From Thiomargarita sp. (GTDB lineage Bacteria; Pseudomonadota; Gammaproteobacteria; Beggiatoales; Beggiatoaceae), in assembly GCA_020718845.1 (NCBI GenBank), contig DYRG01000001.1:124001-188000 (forward strand): DNA of 64,000 bases, given 5' to 3'. Positions 34,111 to 44,868 of the stretch are shown here, one piece after another (the first letter of the stretch is position 1; each line of letters starts with the position of its first letter). The translations under genes were made by a program, and so were the position numbers. The notes under the pieces were generated by a model. That model searched no databases, was not told the origin of the DNA, and saw only the letters and a program-made list of their open reading frames with translations.

Positions 34111-35255
34111 CTACAAAATGGCAAACGCCAATTATCTTTGATTTAGATGATTTGAATGCGCATCCTCAAGAAAGCAACCGCCGTCCACAACCGCCCATTA
34201 TTTTATCAGAGGTAGAAACAACAATTTCAAATGCAGAAATGGCGAGCAACTCGGAATCTTTCTCAAATGAAAATATTTCAGAAACTGAGAAACCTGATTT
34301 AAAATTAGAGGGTTTCCCAGCATTAGCACAATTGGTTGAAAAAGGCGGTAAATTATGGGAGAAACTTTCCATTCCAACCACCTCGCCACTATTTTGGTTG
34401 TTTTGCGGATTGGGTTTGTGGTGGATTGGAATATTAGTCGTCGATAGTGTTAGTTTTATCGCGGCACGTTTCTCTAATAACTTCTTGATTGGATTATTCT
34501 TTTTAGGATTATTTGGCGTAATTATTGTGAGCTTGTCGCGTTTGATCTGGGCGGCTTGGCAGGATTTCTTGGCATTAAAAAGTGTTTCAAATTTACAAAC
34601 CGAAGGACAAGACCTTTTAGAAAGCAAAAACTATGGTCAAGGGATTTCTTATGTGAGCAAAATTGCACGTTTCTACACCCAACGCCAAGACGTAAAAGAA
34701 CGCTTAGATCATTTTTATATGACGGTCAATGATAGTCATTCAAATTCAGAGGTTTGCGCGTTATTTAGCAAGCAAGTTTTAAAAGAACTCGATGAACAAG
34801 CGCATCGTTTAATTTTAAAGCAATCTAAAGAAACTGCCTTATTAGTTGCTTTAAGTCCGCGAGCATTTCTGAGCACTATTTTAACTTTATGGAGCACCAT
34901 TAAAATGATCCGCGATTTAGCGACTTTATATGGTGGGCGACCCGGGTTAATTAGTTCTATCTCATTGATTGGAAAGGTTTTTCAATCACTCATTTACGCA
35001 GGTGTCAGCGAACACATTGCCCAATCCGTCAGCGATTTATTGGGCGGATCGTTGTTATCGGTGGTGTCGGCGCAATTGGCGCAGGGCGTGGGCAGCGGCA
35101 TTTTAACCGCGCGCGTCGGGCTTCACGCGATGCAAACCTGCCGCCCGTTGCCGTTCAGAACCGACGAACGCCCCCAATGGCAAAGCATCGCCAAAGAAAT
35201 TTGGGCATCTTTCAAATCCTCTGATTTTTCATTTGGCAAAACAAAAACTGCTTAA
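34107..35255 (+). CDS. ycjF: YcjF-type inner-membrane protein (DUF697/TIGR01620)
   Basis: 382 residues. A disordered acidic N-terminus (~1-75), two membrane segments (about 92-113 and 123-147), then a soluble helical region and a hydrophobic Gly-rich DUF697 stretch (LVALSPRAFLSTILTLWSTIKMIRDLATLYGGRPGLISSI, VVSAQLAQGVGSGILTARVGLHAMQTCRPLPF). The ycjX-ycjF pairing is conserved, and the ATGA overlap supports coupled expression. Confidence 0.9.
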   Translation: MTTKWQTPIIFDLDDLNAHPQESNRRPQPPIILSEVETTISNAEMASNSESFSNENISETEKPDLKLEGFPALAQLVEKGGKLWEKLSIPTTSPLFWLFCGLGLWWIGILVVDSVSFIAARFSNNFLIGLFFLGLFGVIIVSLSRLIWAAWQDFLALKSVSNLQTEGQDLLESKNYGQGISYVSKIARFYTQRQDVKERLDHFYMTVNDSHSNSEVCALFSKQVLKELDEQAHRLILKQSKETALLVALSPRAFLSTILTLWSTIKMIRDLATLYGGRPGLISSISLIGKVFQSLIYAGVSEHIAQSVSDLLGGSLLSVVSAQLAQGVGSGILTARVGLHAMQTCRPLPFRTDERPQWQSIAKEIWASFKSSDFSFGKTKTA

Positions 35256-35263
35256 AATTCAAT

Positions 35264-38200
35264 ATGTTACGATTATTGCGCCATTTATTTCTCGGATTAG
35301 TTTTAATTCTCAGCGGATTAAGTGGCGTTCTATTCTGGTTGCTCGATACAGAAAGCGGTTTGCAATGGATTTTGAAACAAATTCCCGATTTAAAAATCAA
35401 ATCCATTCAAGGTCGTTTATTAGAAGACATTTCTTTAAAAGATGTTTCCTTTCAGAATAAAGAAATAAACCTTCAAATTCAACAAGTTAAGTTCTCATGG
35501 CAACCTCTTTTTTTAATCGATAAAAAACTCGTTTTAAATTCGTTAATTATTGAAAAAGCTAACATCGAATTACCCGCTCCCATTCCCACTGAAAAACCAG
35601 CTGAAAAGAAACCTTTAGAAATCCCAGAGTTAAAACTCCCAATTCAAATCGTTTTGCAAGACGTTCAACTACGCGATCTTCAAATCAAACAAGGCGATCA
35701 AATTTTACCTGTTTTGAACGAACTTCTTTTAAGTGCAGAAATCACTGATCAATTACAAATTCATAAACTCGATATTAAAACACCTTTAGCAACTGCTGAT
35801 TTAAAAGGTTTCTTTCAACTTTCTAAACCTTTTGATTTGAATTTTAAAATCAATTGGCAAGCCCCGATTCCAATAGATAATTTGCAAGCCTCTGGCAACG
35901 CACTTTTACACGGTAATTTAGAAAAGTTAATTTTAGAACATGATTTAAAAAAACCAATAAAATTAAATACTTACGCGGAAATTGAAACGCCATTAACTAA
36001 TCCACTTTGGCAAACCCATTTGAAATGGGAAACGATTCAATATCCTTTAAGTGGAAATGCGCTTGTTCAAACCTCAAATGGAGAGATTCAAGCACAAGGG
36101 AATTTAAAAGATTATCAAATCAAATTTGCAACCGATTTAAAAGGACAACAAATCCCCGTTAGCAAATGGTTTATTGATGTTGAAGGTGATTTTGAAAAAG
36201 CCAAAATAAATCAACTTCGTGGTGAGCTTTTGAAAGGTATTTTTGAAACCGCTGGAAAGGTGAGTTGGAAACCCGACATTACATGGGAATTAGCTTTGAA
36301 AGGTGAGAAACTTCAACCGTCGGTGCAATTTCCTGAATTAGACGGGGAAATTGGTTTTAAGATTCAAACTGATGGGAAATTATTGGAAAATCATCAACCG
36401 CAAGTCAATGTAAATATTGAAGAAATTGCAGGTAAATTGCGAAATTATCCGATTAATTTAAAAAGTCAGCTTTTTATCGATAAAACTCACTATTTTCTTA
36501 AAAGTTTAACTGCGCAATCGGGTTCAGCAACTTTGCAAGCAAAAGCCGATTTTCAAGCCCCGAATGTGAATGCAGAATTTCAATTGCAAGCCAATAATCT
36601 AAAAGAGGTTTTACCCAAAGCGCAAGGTAAAATTCAAGCAAAAGGTCAAATCAACGGCACTTTGCCAATGCCAAAAATTGCTTTAGAAGTGAATGCTGAG
36701 AAAGCGGGTTTTGAAGATTTAATTTTGGAAAAATTGAAATTAGTCTTAAATGCTGATCCGCTTAAAAATCAAGCCTTTAATATCGCCTTAGATGCACAAA
36801 ATTTAACAAAATCAGGCAAATTACAATTAAAATCGGCAAAACTCCGCAGTGATGGTACTTTGCCTAAACATCATTTGAATTTAACAATCGACTCGCCGAT
36901 TGCTCAATTTAATACCCAATTAAAAGGTGGTTTTTTTCAAACTCAACAAATGTGGAAAGGGCAATTAGAAAAATTATTTTTTGAAATGCCAGAATTAGCT
37001 AAAATCAATCTATTACAAGCGGCAAATTTGAATTTATCGGTAAAATCAGCAAATTTAGAGAAAAGTTGCTTTAATTTACATTTTAAACAGCAAAAAGCGG
37101 GAAAAAATTGTGTAACTGCTGATTGGAATGTGCAAAAAGGTGCAAGCGTTGAAAATCAACTTTCAGAGGTGTCTTTAACGCTCTTAAAGCCCTATTTACC
37201 GTCAAATATTTCTATCGATAATGTGTTAAATGGCACGCTTCAGGCGAAAATTTCTCCAAACAATACAATTTCAGCAAAATCAGATTGGGAGCTAAAAAAC
37301 GGACAACTCAAAATAGAAGATGAAATCAATAGGTTACAAACTTTTGAAGTGTTAGGTGGGACATTAAATCTCAATTTAGATCAGCAAGGTTTGCAAACCA
37401 AGCTAAATTTTCAACCCCTTGATTTTGTTAAATTAGAAGCTGACATTAAATTACCCAATTTTGGAAAATTACCGATTAATTTAGAAAAACAGACGATTCA
37501 AGGTAAAATTTACACAAAAGTGGAGAATTTTGATCGTTTGCCGCAATTGGTGTCTGTTTTGGAAAAAGCGGAGGGTTTTTTACAATTAAATGCAGATTTA
37601 AGTGGAAAATTAACGTCTCCTCAAATTCAAGGCGTTTTAGAAGTGAATGCGCCTTTATTGCAACTTCCTGATTTAGGCTTGCAATTCAAAGAGTTACAAC
37701 TCACTGCGCGCAATCAAAGTTTAGAGAAACTGGATATTCAAGGCACGGTAAATTCTGGAAATGGTTATTTGGGGATTGGCGGCACGTTGGCAATGAAAGA
37801 TAAAATGCAGTTAGTGCTTGATATTGAAGGAAAAAATTTTGAAGTGCTTAATAATCCTAATGCGTGGGTAATTATTTCTCCCAAGATTAATGTTCAATTT
37901 CAACCTAACTTATTGAATTTAAAGGGAGAAATTGTGATTCCAGATGCCAATATTACCCCTGTTTTGGGTGGCGGATCGGGCGGCAGCGTGGGAATTTCTC
38001 CCGATGCGAAAGTAAAATCAAAACAAAAAACTGAAGAAACGGCAAAAAGTGCATTACAAATTCTCGGTGAAATTAAAATAAAATTAGATGAAAAGATTCG
38101 TTTGAAAGTGGCGGATTTTCAAAGTCGTTTAGGTGGAGAATTTGTAATGAACTTTAAACCCAATGAACTAATTCCTTTGGCGAATGGAAATATTAATGTG

Positions 38201-38659
38201 TTTGATGGTTTTTATCGAGCATACGGACAAGATTTACAAATCAAAAAAGGGCAAATTATTTTCACTGGAGATTATGTAAATAATCCAACTTTAGATATAG
38301 AAACTATTCGTAAAATATATGGTGATCCAGCGGTAGAAATGGCAGGTGTTTCAATTAAAGGATTAGCAAAGAAACCAGAAATAAAATTGTTTTCAAAACC
38401 TCAATTATCAGAATCAAAAGCATTGTCGTATGTGATGTTTGGAAATTCGATGTTAGAACAGGGAGGAAATCGAACCATGCAAATGGGCATTTATTTAACG
38501 CCAGAATTATATGTTGGTTATGGTTTAAATGTATTGCAAAGCAAAAGCGATAATAGCCAAAATTTCAATATACGTTATGAGTTCACGCCGCGTTGGGGAG
38601 TGGAAGCCCAATTTGGTCAAAGCGATAGCGGTGTGGATATTTCTTATACCATTGAGTGA
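35264..38659 (+). CDS. tamB: TamB-family translocation and assembly module protein (DUF490)
   Basis: 1131 residues. The N-terminal membrane anchor (~8-28) is followed by a very long repetitive beta-taco-type region. The C-terminal DUF490 domain ends LSYVMFGNSML...MGIYLTPELYVGYGLNVLQ...FNIRYEFTPRWGVEAQFGQSDSGVDISYTIE. TamB/AsmA-like proteins bridge the periplasm and move phospholipids to the outer membrane. The usual partner tamA is not next to it; ycjF precedes it by nine bases. Confidence 0.93.
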   Translation: MLRLLRHLFLGLVLILSGLSGVLFWLLDTESGLQWILKQIPDLKIKSIQGRLLEDISLKDVSFQNKEINLQIQQVKFSWQPLFLIDKKLVLNSLIIEKANIELPAPIPTEKPAEKKPLEIPELKLPIQIVLQDVQLRDLQIKQGDQILPVLNELLLSAEITDQLQIHKLDIKTPLATADLKGFFQLSKPFDLNFKINWQAPIPIDNLQASGNALLHGNLEKLILEHDLKKPIKLNTYAEIETPLTNPLWQTHLKWETIQYPLSGNALVQTSNGEIQAQGNLKDYQIKFATDLKGQQIPVSKWFIDVEGDFEKAKINQLRGELLKGIFETAGKVSWKPDITWELALKGEKLQPSVQFPELDGEIGFKIQTDGKLLENHQPQVNVNIEEIAGKLRNYPINLKSQLFIDKTHYFLKSLTAQSGSATLQAKADFQAPNVNAEFQLQANNLKEVLPKAQGKIQAKGQINGTLPMPKIALEVNAEKAGFEDLILEKLKLVLNADPLKNQAFNIALDAQNLTKSGKLQLKSAKLRSDGTLPKHHLNLTIDSPIAQFNTQLKGGFFQTQQMWKGQLEKLFFEMPELAKINLLQAANLNLSVKSANLEKSCFNLHFKQQKAGKNCVTADWNVQKGASVENQLSEVSLTLLKPYLPSNISIDNVLNGTLQAKISPNNTISAKSDWELKNGQLKIEDEINRLQTFEVLGGTLNLNLDQQGLQTKLNFQPLDFVKLEADIKLPNFGKLPINLEKQTIQGKIYTKVENFDRLPQLVSVLEKAEGFLQLNADLSGKLTSPQIQGVLEVNAPLLQLPDLGLQFKELQLTARNQSLEKLDIQGTVNSGNGYLGIGGTLAMKDKMQLVLDIEGKNFEVLNNPNAWVIISPKINVQFQPNLLNLKGEIVIPDANITPVLGGGSGGSVGISPDAKVKSKQKTEETAKSALQILGEIKIKLDEKIRLKVADFQSRLGGEFVMNFKPNELIPLANGNINVFDGFYRAYGQDLQIKKGQIIFTGDYVNNPTLDIETIRKIYGDPAVEMAGVSIKGLAKKPEIKLFSKPQLSESKALSYVMFGNSMLEQGGNRTMQMGIYLTPELYVGYGLNVLQSKSDNSQNFNIRYEFTPRWGVEAQFGQSDSGVDISYTIE

Positions 38660-38666
38660 GAAAAAG

Positions 38667-39665
38667 ATGCTACCTATTTACATTTTAACAGGATTTCTAG
38701 GAAGTGGAAAAACTACCCTTTTAAATCGATTTTTAAATAATGAAAAATTACAAAATACGGCGGTAATTGTTAATGAATTTGGAGATGTAGGTATTGATCA
38801 TTTATTAGTGAGAGCAAAAACTGATGATTTGATTATGTTAGCGGGAGGTTGTTTGTGTTGTAAAGTTCGAGGAGATTTATTAGATACTTTAGAAATGCTT
38901 TATAAACAACGCGAGCACGGAGAAATCCCCAAGTTTGAGAGAGTGTTAATTGAAACCAGTGGATTAGCTGCCCCTGCACCGATTTTAAGAATGTTATTGT
39001 CTGATCATTTCATTCGTGAGCATTTTCAAATCGCCCAATTGATTGCAACAGTGGATGGAATTTACGGTTTTAAGCATTTGAAAAGACATGAAGAATCTGC
39101 ACAACAAATTGCGTTAGCAAACTATTTGATTTTAACGAAAACAGATATTGCAAAACCAAAAGCGATTTCAAAATTAAAAGAACGTTTAAAACAACTTAAT
39201 CCAACAGCACACATTTTTGAAAGCAATCAAGATTTGATGGAATTATTTGAAAATGATAACAAAGAAGATTTTTTTAAAATCAAAAATTTAGAGAAACATT
39301 CGCATCATTCAAATCAAGACATTCAAAGTTTTGTGATTGAATATGATCAACCGATTGAAACAAAAATGATAGGACAGTGGATTCAACAATTAAGTCGTTT
39401 GAGGGGACAAGATTTGTTAAGAATCAAAGGGTTAGTTTATATTCAAGAAAATAAATTACCGATGGTTATTCAAGGTGTTCAACACGTTTTTCAAAAGCCA
39501 ACTTTCTTAGAAAAATGGGTTTTTAATCCACCAAAAACGCAATTGGTTTTTATAACTCGCCGCATTCCCAAACAAATGATTGAGAAAAGTTTTCACGCGA
39601 TTTTAAATGCAAGAAATCCGATTGAACGTTGTCAAGCGGCGAGTATTTTATTAGAAATAACGTAA
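38667..39665 (+). CDS. CobW/COG0523-family GTPase (metal chaperone)
   Basis: 333 residues from the ATG at 38667, seven bases after tamB; an earlier frame start lies inside tamB. G1 GFLGSGKTTLLNRFL, the metal-binding C-x-C-C in GGCLCCKVRGDL, ETSGLAAPAPI and the G4-like LTKTDIAK are all present, with a CobW C-terminal domain. A His-containing linker (KHSHHSNQ) is typical. Metal not readable: zinc, cobalt or other. Confidence 0.92.
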   Translation: MLPIYILTGFLGSGKTTLLNRFLNNEKLQNTAVIVNEFGDVGIDHLLVRAKTDDLIMLAGGCLCCKVRGDLLDTLEMLYKQREHGEIPKFERVLIETSGLAAPAPILRMLLSDHFIREHFQIAQLIATVDGIYGFKHLKRHEESAQQIALANYLILTKTDIAKPKAISKLKERLKQLNPTAHIFESNQDLMELFENDNKEDFFKIKNLEKHSHHSNQDIQSFVIEYDQPIETKMIGQWIQQLSRLRGQDLLRIKGLVYIQENKLPMVIQGVQHVFQKPTFLEKWVFNPPKTQLVFITRRIPKQMIEKSFHAILNARNPIERCQAASILLEIT

Positions 39666-40238
39666 CTAAGGCATTGGAACATCTTGATAGAAATCTTCTA
39701 AACAAAATGCAATCGTTTTTTGCTCACACTTGATGTTAAGAATTTCCTCAAAAGATTCTAAAATACCAATATGCCAATTTTGCTCATCGTCGCGTTGATA
39801 ATATTCTACTTTCTTTTGATTTGAAAAAACCAGCAAATAATAACGCAAAGATTTAATACGTTGATAAGTTAACCATTTCTCACGACGATCAATAGTTTCT
39901 GTTGATGGTGACAAAACTTCTACAATTAAACAAGGTTTCTCACGATATAAATCATGATTATCTTCCGTATCACAGCATAACATAACATCTGGATAATAAA
40001 AGATTTTTTGTTCAGAAAATCGAAATTTCATATCATTCATAAATACCTGACAATGAGTTCCTCTCGTTGCGGTTTTCAAATGATAATAAACATTTCCAGA
40101 AATCAAATTATGTCGAGCATTTGCTCCCGCCATTGCATACACTTGTCCATCGATGTATTCATGGCGAATCTTTGCAAAAGGTTCACCTTCCAAATACTCA
40201 TTTTCACTAATCCATACAACCTTATGTAATTGGTTCAT
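39666..40238 (-). CDS. Uma2-family restriction-endonuclease-fold protein (DUF820)
   Basis: 190 residues with the Uma2 pattern: ISENEYLEGEPFAKIRHEYIDGQVYAMAGANARHNLISGNVYYHL, then the PD-(D/E)xK core YYPDVMLCC and PCLIVEVLSPSTETIDRREKW. Such genes are numerous in cyanobacteria and filamentous sulfur bacteria. Their function is uncertain. AAGGAA precedes the ATG. Abuts the convergent CobW gene directly, with no spacer. Confidence 0.9.
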   Translation of the reverse strand: MNQLHKVVWISENEYLEGEPFAKIRHEYIDGQVYAMAGANARHNLISGNVYYHLKTATRGTHCQVFMNDMKFRFSEQKIFYYPDVMLCCDTEDNHDLYREKPCLIVEVLSPSTETIDRREKWLTYQRIKSLRYYLLVFSNQKKVEYYQRDDEQNWHIGILESFEEILNIKCEQKTIAFCLEDFYQDVPMP

Positions 40239-40289
40239 TTGTTTTCCTTTTTTATAACGTTATTTAGAGGAAAGAGAAATAAAAAACTG

Positions 40290-41378
40290 CTAGGTTTTGA
40301 AATAATGCGTTGGTTTAACTTCAGCGTTTTGTGCCCGATGTCGTAACAAATGATCAATTAAAACAAGGGCTAACATCGCTTCGGCAATCGGAGTTGCTCG
40401 AATCCCCACACAAGGATCATGGCGACCAAGCGTCACGACTTCGCATTCATCTCCATGAATATTAAGGGTTTTTCCCGCAATTCTCATGCTTGATGTGGGT
40501 TTTAAAGCCATACTGACAATAATGTTTTGACCGGTCGAAATCCCGCCCAAAATCCCGCCCGCATGATTGCTTAAAAAGCCGTTTTGGGTCATTTCGTCAC
40601 GATGTTGCGAGCCTTTTTGTTCAACACAATCAAAGCCATCGCCGATTTCCACTGCTTTTACTGCGTTAATTCCCATCATTGCGTGGGCGATGTCCGCGTC
40701 GAGGCGATCAAAAATCGGCTCGCCCAATCCGACAGGAACGTTTGAAGCGATCACATTAATTCTTGCGCCAATCGAATTACCTTCTTTGCGCAAACTATCC
40801 ATAAATGCTTCTAATTCAACGACTTTCGACGGATCAGGACAAAAAAACGGATTTTGCTCAACCGCATTCCAATCGAGCAACTCGCATTTGATCGACCCTA
40901 ATTGAGATAAATATCCGCGTATTAAAATGTTATGTTTTTCAAAGAGATATTTCTTTGCGATTGCACCAGCAGCGACTCGAACAGCGGTTTCTCGAGCCGA
41001 AGAACGTCCGCCGCCTCGATAATCTCTAAATCCATATTTTTGTTGATAAGTGTAATCGGCGTGACCAGGTCTGAATTTTTCGGCAATATCGCCGTAATCC
41101 TTTGATCTTTGGTCAGTATTTTCGATCAACAATCCGATGGGCGTTCCCGTTGTTTTGCCTTCAAACACACCCGACAAAATTTTGACTTCATCGGCTTCGC
41201 GGCGTTGGGTGGTGTGACGCGATTGCCCGGGTTTGCGGCGATCCAAATCGATTTGCAAATCCGCTTCGCACAAACCCAAATTCGGCGGACACCCATCAAC
41301 AACCCCGCCAATCGCCGCCCCGTGACTTTCTCCAAACGTCGTCACCGTAAATAACTTCCCAAACGTATTGCCTGACAT
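40290..41378 (-). CDS. aroC: Chorismate synthase
   Basis: 362 residues. Makes chorismate from EPSP, the last shared step of aromatic synthesis, using reduced FMN. Signatures [64 protein letters not shown] and [15 protein letters not shown] are intact. AAGGGA precedes the ATG. Full length. A short spacer separates it from the Uma2 gene downstream. Confidence 0.98.
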   Translation of the reverse strand: MSGNTFGKLFTVTTFGESHGAAIGGVVDGCPPNLGLCEADLQIDLDRRKPGQSRHTTQRREADEVKILSGVFEGKTTGTPIGLLIENTDQRSKDYGDIAEKFRPGHADYTYQQKYGFRDYRGGGRSSARETAVRVAAGAIAKKYLFEKHNILIRGYLSQLGSIKCELLDWNAVEQNPFFCPDPSKVVELEAFMDSLRKEGNSIGARINVIASNVPVGLGEPIFDRLDADIAHAMMGINAVKAVEIGDGFDCVEQKGSQHRDEMTQNGFLSNHAGGILGGISTGQNIIVSMALKPTSSMRIAGKTLNIHGDECEVVTLGRHDPCVGIRATPIAEAMLALVLIDHLLRHRAQNAEVKPTHYFKT

Positions 41379-41727
41379 TTTTTTATCCCTTGTAATAACT
41401 AAACTTTTTGCAATTATAGTGTAATTTCTCTAAAATGATGAATAGGAATATTTTTATTGCATTGATTTTCAATAAATTTTTATAATTCATCTTCATTCAC
41501 ACAAATCCACTCATCACACTATAAAAGAGAAAAATGATAATGATGAATAAATTGGCAAATAGACGCAAGATGGTGAGAAAATTTCTTAGGAGCTAAAAGA
41601 GAGTTTTTGCCGCAAAACTTGTTTTTTAATATTTAATTTTGACGTGGGTTATGTAAAAAAGCGCAAAAAACGGGTATTCTATTAGCTATTTTTCCCCAAA
41701 GGATTCACATAAAGAGGGTTCAGTATT
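41379..41727. other. Divergent AT-rich intergenic region
   Basis: About 350 bases between aroC (minus) and the dynamin-like gene (plus), so it must hold both promoters. TTGACG near 41640 and TATTCT near 41675 are box-like, but their spacing is wrong for a pair. A 20-codon frame at 41534-41596 is too weak to call. Nothing else seen. Confidence 0.45.
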
Positions 41728-43170
41728 ATGACCGAAAGCTCATTACAAGTGGTTAGACGTTTGGAGAGTCTGGAAAAACACCTCGCCGAAGAGCATCAAG
41801 ACAATCCAACACTCGCCAAAGCAGTACAAAGTTTCCGCCGTTTAGATCAAGTTGCCTACAATTTAGGCTTGCTCACCTCGAATCAATCCTACGCAACCCG
41901 CGTGTCGTGGTGGCCCATGATCGCGGTGTTAGGAACGTTTTCGGCGGGTAAATCGACCTTTATTAACAGCTATTTAAGTCGTCCGCTTCAACGCACTGGC
42001 ACGCAAGCCGTCGATGATAAATTCACCGTCATTTGCTATACAAATCGAGAAGAAGGCAAAACTTTACCCGGTGTGGCATTAGATGCTGATCCGCGTTTTC
42101 CATTTTTCCAAATCAGCCGTTCGATTGCGGAAATTTCTCAAGCGGGTCCTCAACGCATCGACGCGTATCTTCAATTGAAAACCTCCCCAAGCGAAGAAAT
42201 GCGCGGCAAAATTTTGATCGATTCCCCTGGTTTCGATGCCGACAGTCAACGCGCCTCAACGTTAAGATTAACCGAACATATCATAGACTTAGCGGATTTA
42301 GTGTTGGTTTTCTTCGATGCACGTCATCCAGAACCCGGCGCAATGCAAGATACGTTGCAGCATTTGGTTGCGAAAACCATCGATCGTGCTGATTCTAATA
42401 AATTTTTATACATTTTGAATCAAATGGATGTCACCGCAAAAGAGGACAATCCCGAAGAAGTCGTCGCGGCATGGCAACGGGCTTTGGCACAAGCGGGTTT
42501 AACGTCGGGGCGTTTTTATCGGATTTATAATCCCGAAGCGGCAGTTCCGATCGACAATCCCGTCGTCAAAACTCGTTATGAATCAAAGTGTAAGGAAGAT
42601 TTAAACGAAATCTCCACGCGCATGAATCAGGTTGAAGTCGAGCGTTGTTATCGGATTGTGGGCGCGATTGAACAAACCGCCAAAGACATCGAAGACCGTT
42701 TTGTTCCCAAACTCAAGAGCATGATCGCAAGTTGGAAAAAACGGATTTGGACGTATGAAGCCTTTGGTTTAGCGGGGATGTTAGGGCTTGCCTTAATTAC
42801 CGCTGCTTCGACGGGTACATTGCCAGCACTTGGCGTGTTTGCTCAAAAACTTTTTGCTTTTGATGCAATGAGTTGGATAATGTGGGCGGTGATTGCGGGT
42901 GCGGCGGGTTATACGCATTTTAGTTTGCGCAAATTATCGACGCGGATCGAAATGCGCAATTTAAGTCGTGAATTCGCCGACGATGCGGATGTTTGTGAAC
43001 AATTTGGACGCGCTTTTGTGAAAAGTACTTCGCCCGCACGACCGATGTTGTTTAGCAATCCCGCCGGTTGGAGCGTTCACACCAAACGCATTTTAGACAG
43101 CGTTCGCGGCGAAACAAACGATTATATTCAAGCACTTAACGATCGTTTCACCAACCCTTCTGGTAAATAA
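41728..43170 (+). CDS. Bacterial dynamin-like/EHD-type GTPase with two membrane segments
   Basis: 480 residues. GTPase domain: G1 GTFSAGKST (69-77), G2 Thr in the KFTVICY region, G3 DSPGFD (165-170) and G4 NQMD (231-234). The SAGKST P-loop and DSPG are characteristic of the dynamin superfamily rather than Ras-like proteins. A helical region follows, then two membrane segments at about 350-375 and 385-400, and a short helical tail. Probably acts on the inner membrane (remodelling or repair). Cargo unknown. Followed by a strong terminator; monocistronic. Confidence 0.82.
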   Translation: MTESSLQVVRRLESLEKHLAEEHQDNPTLAKAVQSFRRLDQVAYNLGLLTSNQSYATRVSWWPMIAVLGTFSAGKSTFINSYLSRPLQRTGTQAVDDKFTVICYTNREEGKTLPGVALDADPRFPFFQISRSIAEISQAGPQRIDAYLQLKTSPSEEMRGKILIDSPGFDADSQRASTLRLTEHIIDLADLVLVFFDARHPEPGAMQDTLQHLVAKTIDRADSNKFLYILNQMDVTAKEDNPEEVVAAWQRALAQAGLTSGRFYRIYNPEAAVPIDNPVVKTRYESKCKEDLNEISTRMNQVEVERCYRIVGAIEQTAKDIEDRFVPKLKSMIASWKKRIWTYEAFGLAGMLGLALITAASTGTLPALGVFAQKLFAFDAMSWIMWAVIAGAAGYTHFSLRKLSTRIEMRNLSREFADDADVCEQFGRAFVKSTSPARPMLFSNPAGWSVHTKRILDSVRGETNDYIQALNDRFTNPSGK

Positions 43171-43186
43171 ACCAGCTTAATTTCTT

Positions 43187-43223
43187 AAGGCGCATTTCAG
43201 TTCAAGGGTGCGCCTTTTCTTTG
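43187..43223 (+). terminator. Rho-independent terminator of the dynamin-like gene
   Basis: AAGGCGCA (43187-43194) and TGCGCCTT (43209-43216), a perfect eight-pair stem followed by TTCTTTG. Confidence 0.85.
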
Positions 43224-43235
43224 TGAGATAATAAA

Positions 43236-44868
43236 ATGTTATTTAGAAAAGATTTCTTCTTACTTGTTATAAATTTTGTAATTCTATTGATACCCAATAT
43301 TTTATATTTTACTCAAATTAATTGGCTGCTTTCTGAACAACTAGAATTATTTGCGATTTCTTTGATTGTTTTATTAGTGCTTTTAAGTTTAGTGAAAAAA
43401 GCGTGGATATTTCTCGTTTTAACGTTGCCTTTTGTGCTAATTGTTCCTTTAGAAGCCTTCTACATTTCAAATTACCATTCTTTCATTACACCACATATTT
43501 TAGGCATAGTTTTCGATAGCAATTCCTCAGAAATCCGTGATTTCACCCAAGGCAATGAACTTAAAATCTTTTTTATTTATGTCGTTCTTTTAACAAGTTG
43601 GATTTCTGGCATTGTAAGTTGTTATAAAAGTAACTTAATTTATAACCATTTTTCACGTTACCTTATCTTGTTAATTTTTCTACCTTTTATAATTTACACC
43701 GCCAGCATTCATGAGCCTACATTTGCTGATTATTATGTGTATGGAGAAACTAAATTTGAAGTGCAAAGAAATCAATTGCCAGATGGTTTCTATCGTTTTG
43801 AGAAAGCCTTTCCTTTTGGAATATTTGTAACATTGTATGAGTTCTATCAAGAAACTCAACGATTTTACCAATTATTAGAACACACCAAAAATTTCCATTT
43901 TAATGCAAGTCGACAACCATTATTTGAAGAAAAAACTAAAGGAAAACCTGAAATCTATGTTTTAGTAATTGGAGAAAGTAGCCGTTATGATCGATGGCAA
44001 TTAAATGGCTATTCTAAACCCACTACGCCTTATTTGGCTCAAAGACAAGATATTGTTTCTTATGAAAAATTTTATACAGTTGCTAAAAGCAGCCGTGAAT
44101 CAATTCCCATTATGTTAACGCGCAAAAAAGCCGATGATAAACGCTTTGGTTTTCATGAAAAATCCATTATCGATGCGTTTAATATTTTAGATTTCAAAAC
44201 ACATTGGTTATCAACGCAAATGACCTTTGGAGAATACGATACGCCAATTTCAATTCATGCCAAAGAAGCACAGCATTTGAAATATTTGAATAATGGTAAT
44301 TTTAAAACCGATAATGTGTATGATGAAGTGTTAATTAAACCCTTTCAACAAATTGTTGAAAATATTAAGCAACCTGAGAAACATTTTATTATTATTCACA
44401 CCTTAGGAAGTCATTTTAATTATGCACATCGTTATCCTGTTGAATTTGATATGTTTAAACCATCATTGAAAAATGAAGTCTTTAATTTACACGACATTGC
44501 ATTAGTCGATAAATTGAGAAACTCATACGATAATTCTATCTTATATACAGATTTTATTTTAAATGAATTATTGAATATTATGAGTAATAAAAAAAGATGC
44601 CATAAGTTGGTTAATTTACTTATCTGATCACGGGGTTGATTTATTTGAAGATGGGGTTAGTTCAGGGCAAGGAAGAGATTCAGAAAATGTTTTTCATATT
44701 CCTTTAGTTTTTTGGCTTTCAGATGCGTATAAAAATTTATATCCTGATACAGTACAAATGATTTCAAATAACAAATCTCAAAAGAATACAACCGAGTTAA
44801 TGTTTGATTGGTTGTGTAATTTAGCGGGCATTCAAATTATCGATCAAAAGGGAGTTATTGCCAAATGA
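43236..44868 (+). pseudogene. EptA-like phosphoethanolamine/sulfatase-family transferase, frameshifted near the C-terminus
   Basis: The first frame (43236-44627) has four to five N-terminal membrane helices, then the alkaline-phosphatase-fold domain: IYVLVIGESSRYDRWQLNGYSKPTTPYL and AKSSRESIPIML, where the nucleophile Ser/Thr would lie. It goes off frame at a run of seven A (44589-44595). Removing one A restores a continuous reading with the expected metal motif YLSDHGVDLFEDG and HIPLVFWLSDAY, to a stop at 44866-44868 that overlaps the next ATG (ATGA). The family adds phosphoethanolamine to lipid A or glycans. The lesion may be a real mutation, slippage or a homopolymer read error. Confidence 0.88.

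Noticed and set aside
34166-34627. 153-codon antisense frame within ycjF
   Set aside because: Opposite a conserved gene; Asn/Lys/Pro-rich, no signal or ribosome site.
41534-41596. 20-codon frame in the aroC/dynamin spacer
   Set aside because: Basic, low-complexity, no good ribosome site, no neighbour relation; could be chance.
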